A program made the position numbers and the translations under genes. From Cryptomeria japonica (taxonomy: Eukaryota; Streptophyta; Pinopsida; Cupressales; Cupressaceae): a stretch of DNA of 64,000 nucleotides. This document shows positions 46,701-56,922 of the stretch, in pieces (position 1 is the stretch's first letter; every line of letters begins with the position of its first letter). Below the pieces are notes generated by a model. The model saw only the letters and a program-made list of their open reading frames with translations, did not search any database and was not told the DNA's origin. Where the stretch lies: NCBI RefSeq assembly GCF_030272615.1, contig NC_081412.1:673145823-673209822 (forward strand), in the 5' to 3' direction.

Positions 46701-47858
46701 TATCTCCAATCATATGATGTGATCATCCTGAATCAATGATCCATTCATCCTTTACTTCAATTTAGCTGCTAGGGCCTGCTCTACCGGTTGAATGGTAGGT
46801 GCCGATTGGTCTTCTATTACAGCAATAAAAACCCATCCATTATGTGTTGGATCCTCATCAGAATCATTAGTCACTCCTTCATCAACAAGATAGCAAGATT
46901 TGTCTTTATTCTTATTAAATCTGTAGCTCTGATATTTAGGGTTAAGCTTGTATGTTCTTCTAACTTCTTCTCTTAGTCTAGCATGTCTATCAGGGCATCT
47001 AGAAGCCATATTACTGATCTTATTACAGTTAAAGCATTTAAAGGGTGCTTTACCTTCATACTTACTTCCAACTGGACCTTTAGGCATTTTTCTTGCAAAT
47101 AGTGCTTCAAGTTCTTCAAGTTCTTCATTTTCTTTCCTGCTTTCTTCAAGTTCTCTTGCATGAAAGGCTTTCCAATCAGATTTGTCAAATGATGGTGTAG
47201 ATGATGTTGATGCCTTAAAAGCTAAATCTGTCTTTATAGTAGCAATAGGACCAAATTTCTCAATTTCAAAAGCTGAGAGTTTTCCAATCAATGTATCCCT
47301 AGTTACTGACGTATTAGGCATTGTTCTTAACTCATTTATAACAGTAGCCTTCATTTTATATGTTGGTGGCAATTCTCTTAAAACTTTTGAAACAATTTCA
47401 TCTTCACTTAAGGTTTCTCCACAACATTTAATACCCAAAACAATTTCATTAACTCTTTCCATAAAAGCAGAAATCCTTTCATCTTCTTGCATTTTAAGAT
47501 TTTCATACCCAACCCGGAAGCTTTCAAGTTTTGCAATTTTGACAATGGAATCTCCTTCATTCAATGTTTCCAAATGATCCCAAATAGCTTTAGTAGTGGA
47601 TCTATTTAGTAATCCCATGATTTGTTGATCTGTTAATGCACTCAAAAGTGCTTCTCTTGCTTTGCAATCATTTTCTTCATCTTTTCCCAAGGTAGGTGGA
47701 TTAGGCTAACCATGAGTAGGAGTAGTATAGCCATTCTTTGTAACTTCCCAGATGTCCTTTCCAATACAATTCAGCTGTGTCTCCATTCTGATCTTCCATA
47801 TGCCATAGTTAGTTCCATCAAGTTTAGGACTGTCCTTCCTAAAATAGTTAGTAGACAC
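43706..47858 (-). pseudogene. Copia copy 2 gag-pol
   Basis: Domain order is the same as copy 1. The RNase H end is complete here, with the conserved TKEQIADIFTKPLP. The start codon position (47858) reads GTG where copy 1 has ATG. Other lesions: TAG 47706-47708 in Gag, a 1-bp deletion near 46755 before the protease, a 2-bp deletion near 45809 that restores frame, stops near 45275, 44980 and 44500, and a frameshift near 44150. Integrase again has HTYLCGP in place of the usual Asp, but the second site is intact (RSDQGGEF). RT keeps VFVDD. This copy has no solo LTR. Confidence 0.88.
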
Positions 47859-47896
47859 TGGATCTGCTCAAGCTATTAAACTTCTACAAAAGAGGA

Positions 47897-47914
47897 CTAG
47901 GCTCTAATACCAAT
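47897..47914 (-). other. Copia copy 2 primer binding site
   Basis: The minus strand reads ATTGGTATTAGAGCCTAG, adjacent to the LTR3 end ACCAAACA. Confidence 0.8.
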
Positions 47915-48983
47915 TGTTTGGTCCCAGAGACAACTGAGATGGGGGGGGGGCAGGGGGTGAGTCAGTTGTCAAATAAATTCAAACCAAAAACAACTTAAAC
48001 AACTTAATGCTAAATACCGGTAAACCAGTCATTTATACCAATTGACAGTTTTATCAGTTAATTGCAATACCGATAAAGATTAATGCATGAAACAAAAAGA
48101 CAAAGTCATCCACAACACATAACACCAATATTTGTACATAGAAACCTTGTAAGGGGAAAAACTATGGTGGGAAACTTTACCCACAATCAGATGATACTAC
48201 TGTAGATAGTAAGTGTACACAAATGGGGTCTGCACATGCAGAAAGGTCAAGCGCTCAGAGCTAACTGCTCAAACACAAAATAGGAGTCACACTGGCTAGA
48301 ATTAGATGGTTAAATCCAATAAGGATGTACTGCTCAAAATAGCATCTTCATATGCTGGATTCAGTACCAGTGTAGTTCTGATATGCTTTCACAAAAACCT
48401 TGCTTCACCTTCAAATGATGTCTGCATGTATAGCTCTACTTATTCTCGCATATACCTTCACACAATTCTTCTTTGCATTACCCATCCGATCTTACAAATA
48501 AGATCTTACATTTATATCATAACCTAGGACCAATTTTAGTAGGTTAGCTCTAAAAGATATTACAATAAAATCAATTTACAATTAAAACAATATTTGATGC
48601 AATACCAATTCAACATATCGGCTTGATGCATTTATAACAATAATAAATCTTCTCCATAGCGTGCCATGCTGATCTGGAAAAGATAATCTTGCCGGTGTAT
48701 AACCTAGACCTATTTGCCAGTAATGACAAATATGCTAATACGAATATGCCAATAAACAAATCTCCAAGACAAAGTGTCCAAATGATGTCTTTGACATAAC
48801 CAAGTTTTTTCCATACCATTCCAAGTGCTGGTGATCATTATATCCTGCCGGTGTACCAGATACCAGTGACTGTACATATGTCATTTGTTTGTCAGTGAAT
48901 GTTGCTGATTCTCCAAAGTGCCAGAGTTGATAAGGTTTAGTAGGTGTTGACATCATTGAAAAAACCATACAAAAATACCAATA
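47915..48983 (-). repeat. Copia LTR3
   Basis: It starts TGTTTGGTCCC with canonical TG and ends ACCAATA (the final CA is mutated). A G10 run is at 47941-47950. It is followed by a third polypurine tract (48984-48998). Confidence 0.9.
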
Positions 48984-49507
48984 ATCTCCCCCTTTGGCAT
49001 TGATGGCAACACAAGATGGAAAAACCATCAAAGTGCCAAAACCAAAATGCCAAATACCAAAAGCCAACAAAAACCAACAATTTCCCAAAAGAGATCATAA
49101 TAAGAAATCAAAAATTCAGATATAAATAATCTCTCCCAAAGTAACAATCTCTCCCCCTGAGAGTGACATGTGTTTCCTTGTGTTTTTCCATCCCAATATC
49201 TCCCCCTTTAACATCAATTGCCAAAGTAAAAACATTTTTCAGATACAAAATACCAACCAATTCAGTTTACCAACTACTCCCCCTGAGAAGTACCTTCCTC
49301 ATCAAAGTCAGAGTAAAAGATTTCTCTGTTAATTCTATCGGTTGATGACAAACATCAACTTCCTAAGTCTCTACCGGTGGGGGTATGACCCCAAGCTGAT
49401 CTATGAGATATTCAAAAGTCTCCTTAGGCAGAGGTTTAGTGAAAATATCTGCAATCTGTTCTTTAGTATTCACATAAACTAGTTTTATTTCTTTTGCTTC
49501 AACATTC
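48984..49507 (-). mobile_element. Copia copy 3 fragment (3' internal end only)
   Basis: It holds the PPT, the 3' untranslated segment and about 130 bp of the RNase H end. It stops abruptly after CTTCAACATTC, where element Z starts. The rest of copy 3 is not found at the far side of element Z within this window. Confidence 0.85.
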
Positions 49508-50873
49508 TATTGGGACTCATTAAAATTGAGTCAAGTTTTGAGGCCCAATTCAAATTTTTGCTCTGCATTTCCAAATGAGTCAGTTTGAATGGCCTAGTTA
49601 GAGAGAGGGCAAAATGGAGCCAGATGATTTTCGAAGGGTAAGGCTTGGAAAATTGTTGTATGCCTTTTATTTGGCCTATGCAGTGATGTGCAATGTTCAG
49701 AATTTAGTTTGGATCATTTTACCAGGTACCCATTTCGAGGGGTGAGTTGAAAGTGCATTTTAGGCACAAATGCAAATTTTATTGAGTAGCCTACTTTGAG
49801 TGTTTATATATTTTTCCCTGTTGACCGTCATGAATAATTTAAAAGTGGATTGAGTTTTATGCATAAATGTGAGTCAGCATGCAAAATTTCAAGTCTTCAT
49901 GAATCCATTTACTCAATTTTCCAAGCTCGAACTGTTTGCACTTTGTATGTTTTGGCAAGTCCTTGTTTCAGCGCCTAGTCAGAGACCTGTTTCACATAAG
50001 TGTAAAAGTTGCTTCACTGAGTGTTATGCCGGAATGTTTGTTTTGGGCCATGATTGGTATAAATAGAAAGCTATGTTTCTAGTTTTAGGCTCATACCAAT
50101 CCATTTAGTCAGTTTTCAGAAGGGTTCATTGAGCCATCGTTTTCAGTCTTCCGCACTTTCATTGCTATATTTTTTAGAAAGGCATCATGTGTTGCCAGAA
50201 CATTGACTTCATCAGGTCCGCAGTGTCAACAAAGCCAGTTGGTCATTTTCGGCAATTAATATCTCATTGCTCAGGATTCATCTTGGAAAACCACTTAGCA
50301 TAGTTCATCCTTGTATATCAGAGTACACACCTGTCAGATGGTGAGGTCCAAAAAGGTGTTTTGATTGGCTTGAAAAATAGCTCTTCGCGATTAAATGCGA
50401 AAATGTGGTGCAAGTGCTTGAAAGTTGCGAAACTCAGTTTGATGATCCGAAAATGATGCCAATCGATTCCAGAGGTATGTTTAAGGTTTGCAAGGAATTT
50501 CAAAGGTCAGTTGCATGAAAACAATTTTTTTTTTCAGTCGGACCCACTTTGGGGCCCGACCTGACTAGCCACTTCATGCATTTTTTAGGCAAAGTTTAAA
50601 TTGTTATTTTAAATCATATGTTATATGATTTAAGTATTAAGAAGATGTTGAAATGATGGAGACATATCAAGATTAGGGTCAATAACTAATTGAAGCAAAT
50701 ACCGGCAATGTAACTTTTAATATTGACTGTGACTACAAAAAAAAAAGAGTTTCAAACAAATGCAAACTGACAGATGTAGATTGCCAGTCTTCCTCCTGTG
50801 GTCCACCATGGAATAGAAAAGCAATATATTTTTTAAGTAAATAGAAAATTGGCCTATTTTCAAAGCATTTTCC

Positions 50874-51003
50874 TACTGGTTGCTGGTTGAAAGTGTGTAG
50901 CAAAGAAACCATTAAGAAATGCTATTGCCAATCCTCACGTGCTGGTTGTTGGTTGAAAGTGTACAGCAAAGAAACCATTAACAAATGCAATTGCCAATCC
51001 TCA
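50874..51003 (+). repeat. Tandem pair of about 65 bp in the Z 5' LTR
   Basis: Two units share GGTTGAAAGTGT, AGCAAAGAAACCATTAA and ATTGCCAATCCTCA. The same duplication is present in the 3' LTR (about 58412-58543), so it predates the insertion. Confidence 0.85.
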
Positions 51004-52410
51004 TGTGATGAAGAAGAGGCTGCAGAAGGCCTCCAAGTTGGAACGTAATGAAGAAGGGGGTAGTAAGAATGCATTTAACATGCTGCAGAGGACCTCCACA
51101 TCTCTAATGCTTCACGTGGTGTGCTTGAAGGGGCTGGAAACAAAAAATGCAATGTCACGAGGTGGCAAAGGGGCAGCAACATGTTAAATGCAAAGTAAAA
51201 TCAAACAAAATATGCCATTCAAAATCCCCTCACATTTCTCCTTATCCTTCTCTGCTAGTGGTGGTGGTTGACCAAGGCATTGAAGCTTCAATAGAATGCA
51301 AAAATCCTCACAGTAGCAGGCAACATGGTGGTGATTGCTAGTTAAAAGTCTTTTTGAATGCATTGGCCTCCCTCCTCCTTGTCGTGTGTCTCTGACCTGT
51401 GGAGATGTGGAAGGCATTATAAACTTCATGCAAATGCATTTAGTAGGCGAAATGTGGTCGGTATGAAAGGTCTCAAAAATTGCTTCAAAACTTGCAGTTT
51501 TAAGCAAAACGCATTATCCCACATTGGCTGGGGAGCAGACATTTTTGATATTTATATGCAAAGGCACACTCATTCATAGTGTCAAAGCCTTAAGAGATTT
51601 TTACGCAAGGTGCTAAGGGCACCCAAGGTGGACCCCACGTGCATGGATGCAGATCCCAAGGTGACCGAGCACGGTGACTGAGTGGTGACCAGCTGGACCC
51701 ATAGAGGCACGGATCCTGAGCCAGGTGAAATTTTGTAGACAAAGGGTGGCTTAAAGAGTGAGCAAGTTTCGAGAAGATCAATGGTCAGCATGATTTTCCA
51801 AACTGAAGATGCACACTGGTTAGTCATCGTGAAATGGCAAAAAGAAGAAGGCCGAAAATGAAGGTTAAAGACCTTGCATGTTCGAGATGATCTGATGGTC
51901 AGCGTGACTTCGTAAAGGAAAGATGCATGCCGAATAAGGTCTGCGAAATGGTAAAAGACAAATTTTAGTTTGGGTCCCGCTGAGGTGGCATGTACATGGC
52001 AGTCTAGCTCATGGGTCCTGTCCAGTGGCACTGACGTAGCGCTGAGGTGGAGCACAGGTGGCAGACACATGGTGATAAGCAAGCAACCCAGTGGCAATGA
52101 TGAGGTGGACACGTGGTGAAAGATGATCTATCATCCCAGGTGGTGCCTAGTGGACCCCATTGACCAATTAGAGGTTGCCACGTGGCAAGGTGCCAGGGCA
52201 TAATCAGGCCAAAAGTAAAAGTTAAAATCAAGTTATATATATAGTTTCAACTATATTAAAATTCAAAAATTTAAATGATTGGAGGCACATGAGTGATTAA
52301 TTCACTCAGAGGCTTATTTCTAGCCAGAATACCAAGTATAATATATCGTCAGAAAGCCCTTGGAATAAGGAATCCAGTGATGGAATTAGTTTCAACATAT
52401 ATGGGATATT

Positions 52411-52617
52411 TTGAGAGAATATTCAATGGGAATTAAGAAGATATTTTTGCAGTTAGGGACAAAGGAGACACTTGGCAGTTTCGGTTGCAGACCTAATCTT
52501 TTCCCTCTTCCTTCTTATTCCAATTTTGGTCTCATTGTAAGGGTTCCAAAATTCTATGAGGAAGGGCTCCAATTTTCATGGATTCCATTTTCTGAACATC
52601 TTGACCCAAATGTGTAG
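52411..52617 (+). other. 68-codon ORF within a conserved island of the Z LTR
   Basis: The equivalent ORF in the other LTR (59930-60136) has the same length and nearly the same sequence. The surrounding segment 52437-52680 differs at only about three positions from its partner, while nearby parts differ far more. No homology is recognised and no initiation signal is evident. It could be a conserved untranslated element instead of a gene. Confidence 0.3.
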
Positions 52618-53413
52618 AATTCTATGGATCTTTTCAGGGTATAGAGATTACATTGTAGGATAGTAGATGGTTTTCTAGTTGCAGACCTCACTTGTGCCAG
52701 GCATAAGTAACTTCTCACATTATTGTCTTTGTATATGTATTTCCTTATTATGAGTTCAATCCTCAAGGAGGATGCAATTTGTCAATTTCAAGGAGGTTGT
52801 GTGATTGCTTGTGGGTATCCATTAATGAAGGTTTTAAACTCTATGATTAGTCATGAATAATGGAATGTGTCCTAGATCTGATGATCTTGTGAATGGATTG
52901 AGTAATGCATTAGTATAAGGTATTAATGCAGGAATATCATTTAAGGAGAACCAATTTCTGACTACGATGCACATTTATAGTTGTGTGTGTGACTCCATTG
53001 CCCAATGATCAAGGCACTGGTCTTGCGGATTTGGGGATAGTTTCAGATTAATTCAAATTAAAGACAAATCTATTTCCCTTTATGTTTAGGGGTGTGTGTT
53101 CTTTTCATTCCAAGCTCTATTTTCATTTATGGTTTATATAGATTTAGCCAATCTATAATGTGTTTCTAAATTTGGTGAGCTTGTGGAATGGTTTATCTAC
53201 TTCATTGATGTTGTCATGGTGATTAAATGAGTTAAATTCATGCATCAAAAGGGTGTCCCCCCTAGGTCTAGCAGAACCTGAAGTACAGGAGGATCAATTA
53301 GGGTCCTATGTTATGTTGTCCAAGCCTTCATGTGTTTCATAGATTGAAATTAGCCATTTCATAGAAGGATTGCAGGTGTACTTGGGTTAACCAGATTTTG
53401 TGAACAATAAAAA

Positions 53414-53431
53414 TGGCGACTCTGCTGGGGA
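53414..53431 (+). other. Element Z primer binding site
   Basis: TGGCGACTCTGCTGGGGA lies a few bases after the LTR end. This sequence type is a known PBS in plant Ty3/gypsy elements. Related GTGGCGACTCT and GTGGTGACTCT words recur in the leader near 53655 and 53977. Confidence 0.8.
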
Positions 53432-54342
53432 CCTGAATAGAAATTGCATAATTTCATCCAGTTAGTCACTCCATTGAGAATGCACAAAGTTGAAAATGTC
53501 TTTTATGGTTGAGGGATTTAGTATTATGTTCTAAGGTTGTAATGGTATTGTCTGCTATCAGAGAAAATTTCTTGTGAAGAATTAGAGAAAATATACATTG
53601 TTGAGAGTTGTAAGATGTTCTTATAGTTGTTTATGAATTCTCCCCATTGTCATAATTGGGTGGCGACTCTAGTCTCTATACCAGTACTTGTAGGAAGTTT
53701 TTATTCCAAGATTTTTGCAAGATTAGTAGATAATCTAATGAGTCATATTAAGATGTAGATGATTAAATTAGTTGTATGCTCAGATAAGTTCTTCATCATA
53801 AGAGTTTTGTAAAAGGTGCAGTATCAAGATATACATAGATTTGGTGTTGATTTTCCCAGATCTATATGTTTATGGCTTGGAAGAGTGTTTATTGTAGTGA
53901 GATTGAAGAAGATAATAAAGAATTTGAATATGCATTGAATGGTATTCTGCTGTTCAAAATTTCCTCTATGCAAGAGGTGGTGACTCTGATGTAAAAGACC
54001 GTACTAAAAGTTGAAATAAATGCTCAAATCTACAAGTCTTATAGCTGTAAACACCCAGGTATTTTCAGAAGTTTCAATGCAAGATATTTGTCCTGAAAAT
54101 CTAAATGAGTAAAATAGTATTCCCATTAAGTGAACAACACTAGTAAAGAGGGAAAGAGGATTTACAAACTTATTTGCATATATATTTTACTGAAGTTACA
54201 ACATATATATTCTTCCATAGTATGCAAATTTGAAAAGCTTTGTGTCAAGCAATGTTATGAAAAGATTTAAATAAGGATATGTGCTTGAAGTATTTTATTA
54301 TTAAATGCAAGGTTGTATAATTATTTGTAGAAGCAAGAAGAA
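53432..54342 (+). other. Element Z leader
   Basis: It is non-coding, A/T-rich and has the two PBS-like words mentioned at the PBS entry. No ORF of note. Confidence 0.6.
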
Positions 54343-56691
54343 ATGACTATTGAAGTTTTTCAGCCTTTTGTATTTTCACATATGACCATGCCTAGTGAAG
54401 TGTCACAACCGTGTAATAGGAAAAGTTTCAATACGAAGTATTATGTTGCTCTGAACTTTGAAGGTAGTCCGGGTTACCCAAATCCCATACCCACAAAAAT
54501 TAGAAAGTATTTGCTAGTATTTTGTGGGAAGAGATCTGAATTAGCATGTCAACATTTGAAAATATTTTTAGATTTGATGGGAGAATTTGAAATCTGTCAA
54601 GAAGGTGTATGTATGAAGTTACTTGTTCAATCATTGAAAGAGGATGCAAGGGATTGGTTTTCCTTTTTGCCAGTAGATTCTATTCCCTCATGGGAAGAAT
54701 TAGTTGCATCTTTTCTTGAGCAATTTTCTGAGAGAATAAACTTTAATGATGCACTAAGGAAATTGATGGAGATCAGAGTTGAGGAAGGTGAATTAGTGCC
54801 AGCCTTCAATGTCAGATTCTCCAAAGCATTGGCTGAGATCCCACAAGGGTATAAACTAAAGGACAAAGTATCTTTAGTGATTTATTTGGATGCCTTTGGA
54901 AGTAAGATGAGTTACAGGTTGAAGGGTAAAGAGCCAAAAACATTGCATCAAGCATTTGTGACAGCCATGCACATAGAGAAAAATTTGAAATATGGCATTC
55001 CTAAAAGACTTGTATCCACCAGTGTCTACTGTCATAGTGTTTGTAATGCTACAACTAAGTGTGAATTGAGAAGTAATGCTCAGAGTTTTGGTGTTCATAC
55101 TTGTGCTGGCAACCACAACAATTTCATTCCTAATGAAAATCAGAGTTGTTTCATGCAAACAATGGTTGATCCTCACTTAAATATTGATAATGTCAATTGT
55201 GTTGAGGATGAAGTAAAAGTTCTTTCAGATTTCACTTCTTATAATCATGTTGATGATCTTTCTAATTTGAAAGTTATGCACAAAGTTAATTCAGAAAATT
55301 GTAATGGTATGTATGATTGCAATGAAAATGTAGCACACATTGATGAACAAATTTTTAAACAATGTCATATGGAACAACAAAGTGAAATGCAATTCTAGAA
55401 GATTGCAAAACTTAGGCAAGCTCTTGAAGTTGTGGATAAGAAAGTTCAAATGTTGGAGAGCCTTAGAGTTGTTAATGAAGACCTTCTGCAATATGGTGAA
55501 GAGGATTCTTCAGAAAATGACTGTGAACTGAATGCTTGTACACTTTATGAACAACATGCTGATCTAGCAGATGGTTTTATGACAGAAAATTTTAGTGAAC
55601 ATGTTGAAAACTCATTAGATGAAGTAAATGGCAGCCATATTCATCTTTGTTCTTTGGCTGATGATGAGTGTTCTATTGGTAAAGAAGATCAATTGTGGCA
55701 AGATAAGTAAGATTATCTTGATTTTCAGAATGATGGTCATAGGATGAAAATTTGTGGTTGTGAAACATAGAACATTGAGGATAGTTCCAGCCTAGTTTCA
55801 ATTTCTTCTTTGTCTAATGAAGATGATTATGATGATATGGCGGATGGTATTTTTAGCAATTTTTGTAATGTTCTATTTAATGTTGACATAGACACGGACC
55901 AACCACTTCATTGTCATAATGTTCATAAGGGGATTTTCCATTTGGTTTCTAACCCTTTGTATGAAGACATAATTCATCAGCCAAATGTTGTGAATGATGA
56001 ACCAGTCCACAATGCTGATACCATTCCATGTAGCAGTGACATGTTTCATGATGAAGATAAGAGGCATGGGTTGTGTGATGATTACTTCAGACCACAAATG
56101 GAAGTTTTATAGGTGGATATAAGTCTGAATGAGAAAAAATTAGCTGAGGATTTGCTTCAGCCAGAGGTATGCCTCCTTTTCCATGAATGGGGTATTGAGA
56201 ATGCAGAGGTTTTGAGCTTGATGAGCAAGGATAGTAAGGAGCCTGATCAGCATAGTGAAGTATCACATCCGGATTGTAACATTTATTTTCCTTGTTTGCA
56301 TCAATTAGTAAGTAATGCCCCTCATTCTATAAATTTAAATGGTAATAAGGCATGTGCTGATGAGAATTACAGTGTTGAGAATGAATGTTTTACTTTTGAA
56401 GTTCAACATGATGATGTCCTTCCAAAAGATAGAATTGATTGGGATGGTGAAAGGTATGGCAGCTTGTGGGAAGGCCTCAATAGTGCTTTGTCTCATGATT
56501 TTACTTTTGTTGAAGTAATGTGTGACTATAAAGTTCAAAATCAGACAAAAGGCATATACACTAGTTGTTTCAGCAGTATGATGGTAAGGTTTGATTATAA
56601 TGATTATGCTCAGTTGTTACTGGAAGGTGCCTTTGTTTGGATCATGATATCAAGAGATGAAAATCAAATTTTTGATAGAGGTAAATGTTAA
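54343..56691 (+). pseudogene. Element Z Gag-like protein, 782 codons with four stops
   Basis: From ATG 54343 a single frame runs to TAA at 56689-56691. The first 220 residues match the Ty3/gypsy Gag core (GVCMKLLVQSLKEDARDWF, SIPSWEELVASFLEQF, LRKLMEIRVEEGELV, AFGSKMSYRL). The rest is acidic, rich in Asn, Asp, His and Cys, with no knuckle, protease or RT motif, and I do not recognise it. In-frame stops are TAG 55396, TAA 55708, TAG 55768 and TAG 56110; each would fit a CAG or CAA codon with one C-to-T change. There are no frameshifts. The conserved length of frame suggests it was under selection before decay. Confidence 0.8.
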
Positions 56692-56922
56692 GGAAAGTGG
56701 AGTAGTTATAATCAGTTGTAAGTATGTTTGTATCTCTTGTACAGTCACTTTTCTTTTAGTTGTGTGGTTTTCAATAAAGTGCCCTACTGTTTGGGTAGAA
56801 TAAGGATGCCCTATTTTTGAGAAGAGAAGAGATGTATTCCGTTTTTGGGTGGTTAGCTTAACCATAGATTCTTGATTCTTGTGTTGATCTTGCAATCAAC
56901 CATCCCTAGTTAGAGCCACTAT
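56692..56922 (+). other. Element Z 3' untranslated segment
   Basis: It is T-rich non-coding DNA with an AATAAAG word at 56773. No classical polypurine tract is evident right before the LTR (AGCCACTAT). Confidence 0.5.

Larger units (their letters stand above)
42279..48983 (-). mobile_element. Ty1/copia element, copy 2 of the array
   Basis: It is the same family as copy 1, bounded by LTR2 and LTR3, with PPT at 43337-43350 and primer site at 47897-47914. Copies 1 and 2 are highly similar across internal and LTR parts. Confidence 0.88.
49511..53406 (+). repeat. Element Z 5' LTR
   Basis: It begins TGGGACTCATTAAAATT and ends GGTGAACA. The inverted pair TATTG...CAATA surrounds these ends, so the exact border may be 3 bases further out. 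It lacks about 145 bp that the other LTR has at 57572-57713. It contains TATA-like words at 50058-50065 (TATAAATA) and 52234-52243, a tandem pair of about 65 bp (50874-51003), and a GC-richer part (51600-52200). Confidence 0.85.

Noticed and set aside
47182-47577. 131-codon plus-strand ORF over the copia Gag
   Set aside because: It is the antisense shadow of the Gag coding frame.
51582-52231. Minus-strand ORFs in the GC-richer part of the Z LTR
   Set aside because: The matching place in the 3' LTR has indels that break these frames; no homology is recognised.
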